Shown here one piece after another: positions 1 through 5,824 of a stretch of 7,208 nucleotides of DNA. The DNA is from an uncultured Prevotella sp. Lineage in GTDB: Bacteria; Bacteroidota; Bacteroidia; Bacteroidales; Bacteroidaceae. Location of the stretch: positions 1 to 7,208 of the forward strand of contig URFI01000121.1 in assembly GCA_900547085.1 (NCBI GenBank), in the 5' to 3' direction. The notes under the pieces are model-generated. The model did no database searches, was not told the DNA's origin, and saw only the letters and a list, made by a program, of their open reading frames with translations. Within the stretch, counting starts at the first letter, position 1; each line of letters starts with the position of its first letter. A program made the position numbers and the translations under genes.

Positions 1-806
1 TTATCTGTTCCATGTGGTTTGTAGATATTTTTGGCTTTAAGAGCGATCAAAATCAGTTTGTTGTCAGTGGTGTTTTGAGCATTCTCTTGTTTCTATACAC
101 CTTCACGTTGCCTCATTGTCCTACGTCCAAGGGGCAGCATGCAACTGGTTTGGTTGAAGCCTTCGGACTGAAGGCCTTCTCCTTGTTCAAACAAAAACGA
201 ATGGCCATCTTCTTTATCTTCTCCATGCTGTTGGGTGTGAGTTTGCAGATAACTAATGGTTTTGCAACCCCTTTTATTGAAAGTTTCAAGGCGTTGCCTG
301 AATATGCGGGCACGTTTGGGGTGAAATATCCAGTGATACTTTATTCTTTGTCACAGGTCAGTGAAACCCTTTGCATCTTGATGATACCCTTCTTCATGAA
401 GCGTTACGGCATCAAGAACGTGATGTTGATTGCCATGTTCGCATGGGTGCTGCGGTTTGCCTTGCTTGGGTTGGGCAATCCGGGTGACCGCGTATGGATG
501 TTTGTGCTGTCCATGATTATCTATGGCGTTGCCTTCGACTTCTTCAACATCAGCGGTTCGTTGTATGTGGACAAAGCCACCGAACCAGCTCTTCGCTCCA
601 GTGCGCAAGGCTTGTTCATGCTCATGACCAATGGTATCGGCGCAACGGTTGGCTCACTGGCTGCACAGGCTGTTGTTACCTCGAATACCATCAATGGTGT
701 TACCAATTGGTCGGCCTGCTGGTATGCATTCGCCGGATATGCCTTGGTGGTGGGGGTGAGCTTTGCTCTGTTGTTTAAACCCAAGAAAAATATGGTGAAG
801 GCATGA
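1..806 (+). CDS. Nucleoside:H+ symporter, NupG family (5'-truncated by window edge)
   Basis: This is the C-terminal part of a 12-helix major-facilitator nucleoside importer that couples nucleoside uptake to protons across the inner membrane. The frame is open from base 3, before the first ATG at 12, so the true start lies outside the window. NupG of E. coli is about 418 aa; about 267 residues are visible here. Counting from the Met at 12, hydrophobic segments lie near residues 17-34, 64-86, 106-128, 135-153, 160-181, 200-222 and 235-255, which fits TM6-TM12. The segment YVDKATEPALRSSAQGLF (residues 185-202) matches the conserved loop before TM11 in the nucleoside H+ symporter family. The end is basic (KPKKN) and cytoplasmic. 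The TGA stop overlaps the next ATG as ATGA, so the two genes are probably translationally coupled. The exact nucleoside substrate cannot be read from this part. Confidence 0.88.
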   Translation, partial: ICSMWFVDIFGFKSDQNQFVVSGVLSILLFLYTFTLPHCPTSKGQHATGLVEAFGLKAFSLFKQKRMAIFFIFSMLLGVSLQITNGFATPFIESFKALPEYAGTFGVKYPVILYSLSQVSETLCILMIPFFMKRYGIKNVMLIAMFAWVLRFALLGLGNPGDRVWMFVLSMIIYGVAFDFFNISGSLYVDKATEPALRSSAQGLFMLMTNGIGATVGSLAAQAVVTSNTINGVTNWSACWYAFAGYALVVGVSFALLFKPKKNMVKA

Positions 807-1354
807 ACAAAGTACGGCTGATTTTCAAGAACGTAACAGAGATTGTGGGTTCTGACGATGTGGGACTACTCATCCTGGTGGATGAACAACAACAGCGTCA
901 GCTTACTATCCCATGTGACCGCGACATGCTGTATCAGTTTAGTCTTCGTGTACAAAAGGTTCCCATCACGAACAGGATGCTGCCAGAAGTGTTGTGGCAG
1001 GTCATCCGTTCGCAAACTACGTTGCACTTTGAGATTCTCATCAACGACTTAATTGAGGGACAGTACAGGGCTGTGTTGTATAATGTAGAAACGCTTGAAC
1101 CCATCTTGATACGCATCAGTGACGCCATGTTGTTGGCCTATGTTAGCGACATTCCCGTATATATTGATGAGAAGTTGATGAAGAAGCAGAGCGTGAAGTA
1201 TGTTCACAATGCGCAGGGCATGTCTATTCCGGTAAACACCTTGACGGATGAAATGTTGAAAAAGGCATTGAACAAGGCCATTGAGGATGAGCATTATGAA
1301 TTGGCATCTTTGTTGAGAGATGAGATGAAACGACGCAATTTGCTTGATGCTTGA
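803..1354 (+). CDS. DUF151 / bifunctional nuclease family protein with C-terminal UVR motif
   Basis: A 183-aa soluble protein. Residues about 5-125 fit the DUF151 (bifunctional nuclease, BFN) fold, including the hydrophobic strand GLLILVDEQQQRQLTIP near 21-37 and a late ISDAMLLAYVSDIPVYIDE stretch (105-123) typical of the domain. Residues about 146-180 (LTDEMLKKALNKAIEDEHYE followed by LASLLRDEMKRR) form a UVR motif, the helical hairpin UvrB and UvrC use for contacts with each other and that also occurs in McsA and Clp proteins. Nuclease activity is reported for plant members of the family; the role of bacterial members is poorly known. The gene overlaps the nucleoside transporter by 4 nt (ATGA) and lies 9 nt before rsmE. 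Linking nucleic-acid turnover to nucleoside uptake is my inference from this arrangement. No signal peptide is present, so it is cytoplasmic. Confidence 0.85.
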   Translation: MNKVRLIFKNVTEIVGSDDVGLLILVDEQQQRQLTIPCDRDMLYQFSLRVQKVPITNRMLPEVLWQVIRSQTTLHFEILINDLIEGQYRAVLYNVETLEPILIRISDAMLLAYVSDIPVYIDEKLMKKQSVKYVHNAQGMSIPVNTLTDEMLKKALNKAIEDEHYELASLLRDEMKRRNLLDA

Positions 1355-1363
1355 TGTTTGAAT

Positions 1364-2089
1364 ATGAAAGAAGCCAGATATTTTTACGTTCCTGGTGCTG
1401 CCCAGGCTACTGAATTATCGCTGGAAGAGGTGCGGCATGCTGTCAGCGTTCTGCGACTGAAAGCTGGTGATGAAATATTTTTAATGGATGGAATGGGTAC
1501 GTTCTACCAGGCAAACGTCACGCTCGCGTCAACCAAGCATTGCATGTATGACATCGTAAAAGCGTTGCCGCAGCAGAAAACATGGAAGGGACATGTGCAT
1601 TTGGCTATCGCACCAACCAAGATGATGGATAGGATGGAATGGATGATTGAGAAGATGACTGAGGTTGGATTTGATGAAATCACGTTTCTGGACTGTCGCT
1701 TCTCAGAGCGCAAAAAACTACGAATTGACCGTTTGGAAAAGATTGTTATTGCTGCAATGAAGCAGAGTAGAAAGGCTTGGAAACCCGTAGTTCATCCCAT
1801 CATGCCCTTTCAAGACTTCGTTAATCAGCAGCGAGAGGGTGGCCTGTACATTGCTCATTGTTACACAGAGATTGCCAGAAAGGATTTTCTTAACGAGATA
1901 CAGCAAGCCAATGATCAACAAGATATTACCATACTTGTAGGTCCTGAAGGTGATTTCTCAATCGACGAAGTGAATCAAGCCCTTGAAAAGGGATTCTCGT
2001 CTGTGTCATTAGGGAAAAACAGATTGAGGACAGAAACCGCAGGACTGGTATCAATCATGATGTCACAAGTGGTAAAACGCATCTTATAA
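1364..2089 (+). CDS. rsmE: 16S rRNA (uracil1498-N3)-methyltransferase RsmE
   Basis: RsmE methylates N3 of U1498 in helix 44 of 16S rRNA, using S-adenosylmethionine, on assembled 30S subunits. From the ATG at 1364 the protein is 241 aa, the usual family length. Residues 1-70 are the PUA-like RNA-binding domain (RHAVSVLRLKAGDEIFLMDG at 24-43). The SPOUT methyltransferase domain follows: HLAIAPTKMMDRMEWMIEK (79-97) and SERKKLRIDRLEKI (114-127), then the trefoil-knot SAM-binding loops LVGPEGDFS (191-199) and SLGKNRLRTETA (215-226). The frame also offers a TTG two codons earlier (1358); I prefer the ATG because MKEARYFYVPGA aligns with the usual RsmE N-terminus. It sits 9 nt after the DUF151 gene and is probably co-transcribed with it. 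No terminator follows it. Confidence 0.95.
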   Translation: MKEARYFYVPGAAQATELSLEEVRHAVSVLRLKAGDEIFLMDGMGTFYQANVTLASTKHCMYDIVKALPQQKTWKGHVHLAIAPTKMMDRMEWMIEKMTEVGFDEITFLDCRFSERKKLRIDRLEKIVIAAMKQSRKAWKPVVHPIMPFQDFVNQQREGGLYIAHCYTEIARKDFLNEIQQANDQQDITILVGPEGDFSIDEVNQALEKGFSSVSLGKNRLRTETAGLVSIMMSQVVKRIL

Positions 2090-2183
2090 TCCATGAAGGA
2101 AAAGTTTGTAAACATACAACACATATAGGTAAGGCATCTTCTTGACGGTATGATGTTTCATTAATAGAAAGGTAAGGTTCAAC

Positions 2184-3521
2184 ATGAAAGTATTCAAATT
2201 ATATTGCATTTCCGCATGCTTGTTCATCATTGCTTTTTTGTCATCTTGTTCAGATGCTGAATATCGCCAAGCTATTCCAAAGTCAAGCACTGCTTTAGTG
2301 TCGTTTGACGTCAGTAAGATAAGTGGGGTAAACAGCGCCACATTACTGAAAGTACTGCTCCGAATGAAGAATTTGGATGAGAGTGGTATCGATTTGACGC
2401 ACAAGATTTATCTTTTTGAATCGCCCGATGGGAACTTAGGTATCTGTGCGAAAGTGCAGGACAAGGGGAAGTTGGAGCAGTTGTTCGTGAAGATGAACAG
2501 CAAACCCGTGAAGTATCGTGAGGCCTATTTTGCGCAAGTAAGTGACTCTTGGATTGCCGGTTACAATGATCTGTCGCTCTTGATTATGGGACCTTTGCCT
2601 GTTGCTGCACAGGAAGTCATGAAAGGAACGATGGCCAAATATCTGCAACAAGACGAGGAAAATAGCGTGATAGCTTCTCCTATATTTGAAAAATTGGAGG
2701 ACATCAACAGTCCCATGGCAATGGTTGCACAGGCGAAAGCCTTGCCTGAGCAGCTTGTTGCACCGATGACGTTAGGCACTCCGAAAGGTGTAGATGGGTC
2801 ACTAGTACTGATAGCGGCTGAAATGAGCATCGAAAAACGATGCCTAACCATCGAAGGCAGACCGTTTTCTTTTAACCAACACATCAATCAAGAGATTGAA
2901 AAGTCGTTCAAAGTATATCGTCCCATCACCGATGCTTACCTGCAATCCATGTCAAGCGAGGCCTTGTTGGGCATGTTCGTGAACGTGGATGGACAAAAGT
3001 TTTTGCCCATTTTGCAGCAGAACAAGGGCCTTCAGGTGTTGCTGACGGGTATCAATCAGGCGATAGACATGGACAACATCATCCGCAGTGTTGATGGTGA
3101 CATGTGCATCATTGTTCCAAACTATTCTGACGGAGCCATTCAATTGTCGATGGCTGCACGTCTTGCTCATACAAAATGGCTGGCTGATGTTCCCTATTGG
3201 AAGCAATCAGTGCCGCAAGGTGCTAAATTGACGAATGCCGGTAAGAACATCTATTCCTATTCAGATGGCAAGACCAACTTCTGTTTTGGGGTGAGTGAGG
3301 ACAAGCAGTTCTTTAGCGGCAGCAGCAAGCAAGAAGCGTTGGCTTCAATCGGTCAGGCGAAAACACCACTGCCTATTCAGCTGCAAAATCAAATCAAAGG
3401 GCAGAAAATGGTCATGGTGATTCATTTCAACGACGTGCGAAATGAAACGATGAAAGTGTTTGTTGATTTGCTGAAGCCCGTGTTAGGGCCTGTTAACACC
3501 ATGGTATATAAATTGAAATAA
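2184..3521 (+). CDS. DUF4836-like lipoprotein
   Basis: A 445-aa protein with a lipoprotein signal: KxxK N-region, hydrophobic core at about residues 6-19, and lipobox LSSC with the acylated Cys at 22, so it should be anchored in the envelope facing the periplasm or cell surface. The mature start CSDAEYRQAIPKSSTALVSF matches the opening of DUF4836 proteins (SC-x-EY-x-AIP-x-x-STALVS-D), a family of unknown function largely confined to Bacteroidales. The rest is a soluble mixed alpha/beta protein with no further membrane segment and no enzyme motif I recognise. The residues after Cys (S-D-A-E) are only mildly acidic, so a surface-export signal is possible but unproven. The 94 nt before it hold a small inverted repeat (TTGTA-AACA-TACAA, 2106-2119) and AGAAAGG about 11 nt before the ATG, but no clear promoter. 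Only 3 nt separate it from the ABC ATPase gene, implying joint function. Confidence 0.75.
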   Translation: MKVFKLYCISACLFIIAFLSSCSDAEYRQAIPKSSTALVSFDVSKISGVNSATLLKVLLRMKNLDESGIDLTHKIYLFESPDGNLGICAKVQDKGKLEQLFVKMNSKPVKYREAYFAQVSDSWIAGYNDLSLLIMGPLPVAAQEVMKGTMAKYLQQDEENSVIASPIFEKLEDINSPMAMVAQAKALPEQLVAPMTLGTPKGVDGSLVLIAAEMSIEKRCLTIEGRPFSFNQHINQEIEKSFKVYRPITDAYLQSMSSEALLGMFVNVDGQKFLPILQQNKGLQVLLTGINQAIDMDNIIRSVDGDMCIIVPNYSDGAIQLSMAARLAHTKWLADVPYWKQSVPQGAKLTNAGKNIYSYSDGKTNFCFGVSEDKQFFSGSSKQEALASIGQAKTPLPIQLQNQIKGQKMVMVIHFNDVRNETMKVFVDLLKPVLGPVNTMVYKLK

Positions 3522-3524
3522 AAG

Positions 3525-4169
3525 GTGGAAACTATCACATTGAGCAAGGTTCTGCCGCATGTCTTTTCACATGTGCAAGGATTAGTGTCGGATGTTTGGA
3601 ATGAAGAAATCACCTTCCACAAGGGGCATTATTATCTGTTAGAAGCCAATTCTGGCAAAGGAAAGAGTACGTTTTGCAGTTATTTGATAGGATATCGACG
3701 TGATTTCGATGGAAAAATCTTGTTTGATGAGCAGAATATCAATGCACTCACAATCAAAGACTGGGCAGAAATACGCACCCGGCATGTCAGTTATCTCTTT
3801 CAAGAGTTGCGTTTATTCCCCGAATTAACCGCTCTTGAGAACGTTCTCATTAAGAATAACATGACGCATTTCAAGACCAAAGCGCAAATTCTTGATTGGT
3901 TTGATGAATTGGACATTGCTGACAAGTTGAATGTCAGGATAGGACAGATGTCTTTTGGACAACAACAACGCGTGGCACTGATACGCTCGCTTGTCCAACC
4001 TTTCGATTTTTTGTTGGCTGACGAACCCATCAGTCACCTCGATGATGACAACTCCAACGTCATGGGACAGGTCCTCTTGCGTGAAGCTACCCACCAAGGA
4101 GCCGGCATCATTGTTACGAGTATCGGCAAACATCTGGCTTTAAAATATGATAAGGTTGTAAGACTATGA
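3525..4169 (+). CDS. ABC transporter ATPase subunit with non-canonical motifs
   Basis: A 214-aa ATP-binding subunit of the LolD/MacB/FtsE size class, expected to pair with the permease encoded next to it. I chose the GTG at 3525, 3 nt after the preceding stop; no ATG is near, and METITLSKVLPHVF is a sensible first strand. Motifs in order: Walker A ANSGKGKST (41-49, the usual first Gly is Ala), Q-loop YLFQELRLFPELTALENV (Gln93), signature MSFGQQQR (142-149, in place of LSGGQ), Walker B FLLADEP (162-168, catalytic Glu167 kept), D-loop SHLD (170-173). Where the H-loop normally has His after the last strand (THD), this protein has TSIG, with Ser199. Catalytic Lys47 and Glu167 are intact, so ATP binding and probably hydrolysis remain possible. 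Its stop overlaps the permease start (ATGA). Confidence 0.88.
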   Translation: METITLSKVLPHVFSHVQGLVSDVWNEEITFHKGHYYLLEANSGKGKSTFCSYLIGYRRDFDGKILFDEQNINALTIKDWAEIRTRHVSYLFQELRLFPELTALENVLIKNNMTHFKTKAQILDWFDELDIADKLNVRIGQMSFGQQQRVALIRSLVQPFDFLLADEPISHLDDDNSNVMGQVLLREATHQGAGIIVTSIGKHLALKYDKVVRL

Positions 4170-5359
4170 CACTTGTTTGGAAACTTCTTCGGCAACATGT
4201 GAGCATTCCTCAGTTTGTAGGTTTTTTCTTTGCAAACCTGTTTGGAATGATTGTCATTCTGTTGGGATATCAGTTTTATCGTGACGTCATGCCTGTGTTT
4301 AACAGCGATGACAGCTTCATGAAGGCCGATTATCTCACCATCAGTAAGAAATCAGGAACGGCATCCACCATCAGTGGTGAGGACAACACGTTTAATGTGG
4401 CGGAGATTGAAGAATTAAAGCAACAGCCTTTCGTCAAAAAGTTGGGCGCATTCACCTCGGCCGAGTATAAGGTGAATGTGACGCTGTACGTCAAGGAAAC
4501 CAAATTGCTTGATTCCGAATTCTTTTTTGAGAGCATTCCCGATTCGTTTGTCGATGTTCCGCTTGCCCAATGGCATTATGAGGAAGGCAGCAAGATGGTG
4601 CCCATCATCCTACCCAGGTCATACATCACCATGTATAATTTCGGTTATGCGCGCAATCACTCATTACCGAGCATCTCTGAAGGCGTGGTGGGAATGCTTA
4701 ATGTGCGGATGGCCATTCATGGCAATGGTAAGGATGAAGTGTTTGAAGGAAAAGTCATTGGATTCTCAAGTAAATTGAACTCCATCCTCGTCCCCATGTC
4801 ATTTATGTCGTGGAGCAACCATCATTTTGCGCCAAACGCGACAAGCAACCCCAACAGACTAATCGCTGACGTGTCGAGCACGCGCGACGGAGCCATTACA
4901 AAATACTTGGATAGCCATGCGTATGAGGTTGAAGATAGCAATCTTGCCAACGAGAAAGCCATCTCGTTCTTATCGTTAGTCGTGTCCATCGTGATGGTCG
5001 TGGGCTTGTTTATATCCCTCTTGAGCTTTTACATCCTGCTGTTAAGCATTTATCTTCTCGTGCAAAAGAATGCGGATAAACTTGAAAATCTCTTGCTGAT
5101 AGGCTATCGTCCACGTCAAGTGTCAAAGCCATACATCTTCCTAACACTCATGCTGAACGTCGCAGTTTTGCTGATGGCCGTTCTGGCCGTGTATTGTATA
5201 CGGGATTATTACATTGAAATACTGTATGCCATGCTTCCAAGCATTGACAAAACCAGCATGCTTCCTACTTGTTTATTGGGATTTGTCATCCTGACAATTG
5301 TATCTTTCATCAACAGTGTGATTATCCATCGCAGAATGTCTGCTTTATACAAGAAATAA
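4166..5359 (+). CDS. ABC transporter permease, FtsX/MacB-like
   Basis: A 397-aa membrane protein with the FtsX/MacB/LolC layout: one N-terminal helix (about residues 17-36), a large extracytoplasmic domain (about 40-264), then three helices (about 266-299, 323-345, 366-388) and a short basic tail. Between the second and third helices, NADKLENLLLIGYRPRQVSK (302-321) has the look of the cytoplasmic coupling segment that contacts the ATPase in this superfamily. Such proteins usually act as mechanotransmitters or lipoprotein/efflux machines, driving movements outside the membrane instead of opening a channel. With its ATPase and the preceding lipoprotein it probably forms one complex; that is inferred from gene order. 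The substrate is unknown. The 4-nt overlap suggests translational coupling. Its TAA stop lies inside the U-tract template of the opposing small-RNA terminator. Confidence 0.85.
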   Translation: MTLVWKLLRQHVSIPQFVGFFFANLFGMIVILLGYQFYRDVMPVFNSDDSFMKADYLTISKKSGTASTISGEDNTFNVAEIEELKQQPFVKKLGAFTSAEYKVNVTLYVKETKLLDSEFFFESIPDSFVDVPLAQWHYEEGSKMVPIILPRSYITMYNFGYARNHSLPSISEGVVGMLNVRMAIHGNGKDEVFEGKVIGFSSKLNSILVPMSFMSWSNHHFAPNATSNPNRLIADVSSTRDGAITKYLDSHAYEVEDSNLANEKAISFLSLVVSIVMVVGLFISLLSFYILLLSIYLLVQKNADKLENLLLIGYRPRQVSKPYIFLTLMLNVAVLLMAVLAVYCIRDYYIEILYAMLPSIDKTSMLPTCLLGFVILTIVSFINSVIIHRRMSALYKK

Positions 5360-5392
5360 AAAAAGGCAATGGTCTTCACAGATAATCGCCTT
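5358..5392 (-). terminator. Rho-independent terminator of the candidate small RNA
   Basis: Read on the - strand, AAGGCGAT (5392-5385) pairs with ATTGCCTT (5370-5363) with one G-U wobble, around a 14-nt loop. A run of seven T follows on that strand (5364-5358, overlapping the stem base). On the + strand the same hairpin has an A-C mismatch and is followed by TTCAAATC, not by a T run, so it is oriented for leftward transcripts. Confidence 0.65.
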
Positions 5393-5448
5393 CAAATCTT
5401 CAATAGGTATTAGTCCTTTAAGGTAAAAAGATTGTTTTCAGGATAACA
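5358..5448 (-). ncRNA. Candidate small RNA gene, about 90 nt, family not recognised
   Basis: Promoter, body and terminator are all visible on the - strand. The -7 box ends at 5453, which puts the RNA start at about 5447-5450. The transcript would run leftward for about 90 nt to the U-tract at 5364-5358. It has no AUG. It can form a stem AAUCUU/AAGAUU (5433-5428 with 5400-5395) enclosing a 27-nt loop that contains CCUUAAAGG, followed by the terminator hairpin. Its 3' end overlaps the last codon region of the opposing permease gene by only a few bases. It does not match 6S, SRP, tmRNA or RNase P RNA features that I know, so I give no name. The exact start is inferred from promoter spacing. Confidence 0.5.
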
Positions 5449-5530
5449 CTTGCAAAGTTAATGTTTTTTTTGAATCCTCCAAACCTTTTTAGTTATTTTT
5501 TTTATAAAATTAAAAATGTATCCTTAAAGG
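5415..5530. repeat. Paired near-palindromes CCTTNAAGG flanking the sRNA promoter
   Basis: CCTTTAAGG (5415-5423) and CCTTAAAGG (5522-5530) are perfect 9-bp inverted copies of each other, and each is itself a palindrome around one central base. One lies inside the candidate RNA, about 30 nt from its start; the other lies about 75 nt upstream of it. Centres are 107 bp apart. They could be operator sites or chance in AT-rich DNA. Confidence 0.4.
5453..5483 (-). promoter_or_regulatory. Bacteroidetes-type promoter (-33 TTTG / -7 TAACTTTG)
   Basis: On the - strand, TTTG at 5483-5480 is followed after 19 nt by TAACTTTG at 5460-5453. This fits the Bacteroidetes primary sigma consensus TTTG, 19-21 nt, TAnnTTTG. 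Upstream on that strand (about 5486-5520) the DNA is almost pure A/T with long A runs, like an UP element. It fires toward the ABC permease stop, and the only sensible product is the candidate small RNA. Confidence 0.62.
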
Positions 5531-5599
5531 TGCAGATTTCTGTAATTTTTCATATATTGAAGTGGCGTCGGTCAACCGCTATATTAGATGCATTCACCT

Positions 5600-5618
5600 T
5601 CAAAAGCAATGCTTTTGA
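5600..5618. repeat. Perfect 8-bp hairpin in the first repeat unit
   Basis: TCAAAAGC (5600-5607) and GCTTTTGA (5611-5618) are perfect inverted copies around a 3-nt AAT loop. This is the first unit of the 22-bp array, changed so that it is fully palindromic. Neither strand has a T run after it, so it is not a canonical intrinsic terminator. Confidence 0.7.
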
Positions 5619-5680
5619 CCTTCAATAGCATTGAGTTTAGCCACCAATAGCATTGAGTTTGGTGTCCAATAGCATTGAGT

Positions 5681-5713
5681 TTGGTGTCCAATAGCAATGA
5701 CTTTGGACACCAA
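5681..5713. repeat. Perfect 11-bp inverted repeat within the array
   Basis: TTGGTGTCCAA-type arms: TTGGTGTCCAA is read as TTGGTGTCCA plus A at 5681-5691, and its exact complement TTGGACACCAA occupies 5703-5713, with an 11-nt loop. The right arm uses bases where the units at 5687 and 5709 depart from the repeat consensus, so the pairing is not a by-product of the repeat itself. No T run follows on either strand. Confidence 0.75.
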
Positions 5714-5795
5714 TTTCAATGCCTTTCCATTCCAATATGCATGCTCTTGCAAGGCAAGCTTCATGTTGTCTTGGAAACGACACAGGTTTGGTGTG

Positions 5796-5819
5796 TCCCG
5801 ATTGCGTGAATGTTCGGGA
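5796..5819 (-). terminator. Weak candidate terminator hairpin after the purine permease gene
   Basis: TCCCGA (5796-5801) pairs with TCGGGA (5814-5819) around a 12-nt loop, starting 5 nt beyond the permease TAG on the - strand. A second small stem, GACAC/GTGTC (5779-5783 with 5793-5797), abuts it. Neither is followed by a T run on the - strand, so termination here may be Rho-dependent or lie further on. Confidence 0.3.
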
Positions 5820-5824
5820 GTTAT

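Larger units (their letters stand above)
5599..5752. repeat. Degenerate 22-bp tandem repeat array, about 7 units
   Basis: Units of exactly 22 bp begin at 5599, 5621, 5643, 5665, 5687, 5709 and 5731. The core is CCAATAGCATTGAGTTTGG. The units at 5643 and 5665 differ at one position of 22; those at 5621 and 5687 match the 5665 unit at 18 of 22; the 5709 unit matches at about 12; the outer units at 5599 and 5731 are the most decayed. A further fragment (GGTTTGGTGTGTCC, 5785-5798) resembles the repeat end. The period is not a multiple of three, so the array is not coding. It lies downstream of both flanking genes. Confidence 0.85.
5360..5824. other. Convergent intergenic region, 465 bp, no protein gene
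   Basis: This gap lies between the stops of the ABC permease (+) and the purine permease (-). I find no credible coding sequence: the short open frames that reach into it from 5697 and 5810 overlap the purine permease antisense and resemble nothing. From left to right it holds a candidate - strand small RNA with terminator and promoter (5358-5483), a very AT-rich stretch with long T runs (about 5461-5520), an unremarkable stretch (about 5531-5598), a 22-bp tandem-repeat array (5599-5752), and two short hairpins next to the purine permease stop (5779-5819). Confidence 0.8.

Noticed and set aside
1358..1360. TTG start for rsmE
   Set aside because: The ATG two codons later gives the standard RsmE N-terminus and ATG is far more common.
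2101..2108. AAAGTTTG as a -7 box for the lipoprotein operon
   Set aside because: It lacks the leading T of TAnnTTTG and has no TTG at 19-21 nt upstream, so I do not call a promoter in the 2090-2183 gap.
5445..5471. A + strand terminator for the ABC operon before the T8 run (AACACTT-gca-AAG...TGTT)
   Set aside because: The stem is short and broken by a bulge, and the same bases are better explained as the - strand -7 promoter box and its upstream A/T tract.
5599..5752. The 22-bp repeats as a CRISPR array
   Set aside because: Units abut with no unique spacers, the unit is shorter than typical CRISPR repeats, and no cas genes are nearby.
5461..5752. AT-rich stretch plus 22-bp repeats as a replication origin with iterons
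   Set aside because: No DnaA boxes (TTATCCACA or close variants) and no replication gene in the window; the flanking genes are ordinary chromosomal ones.
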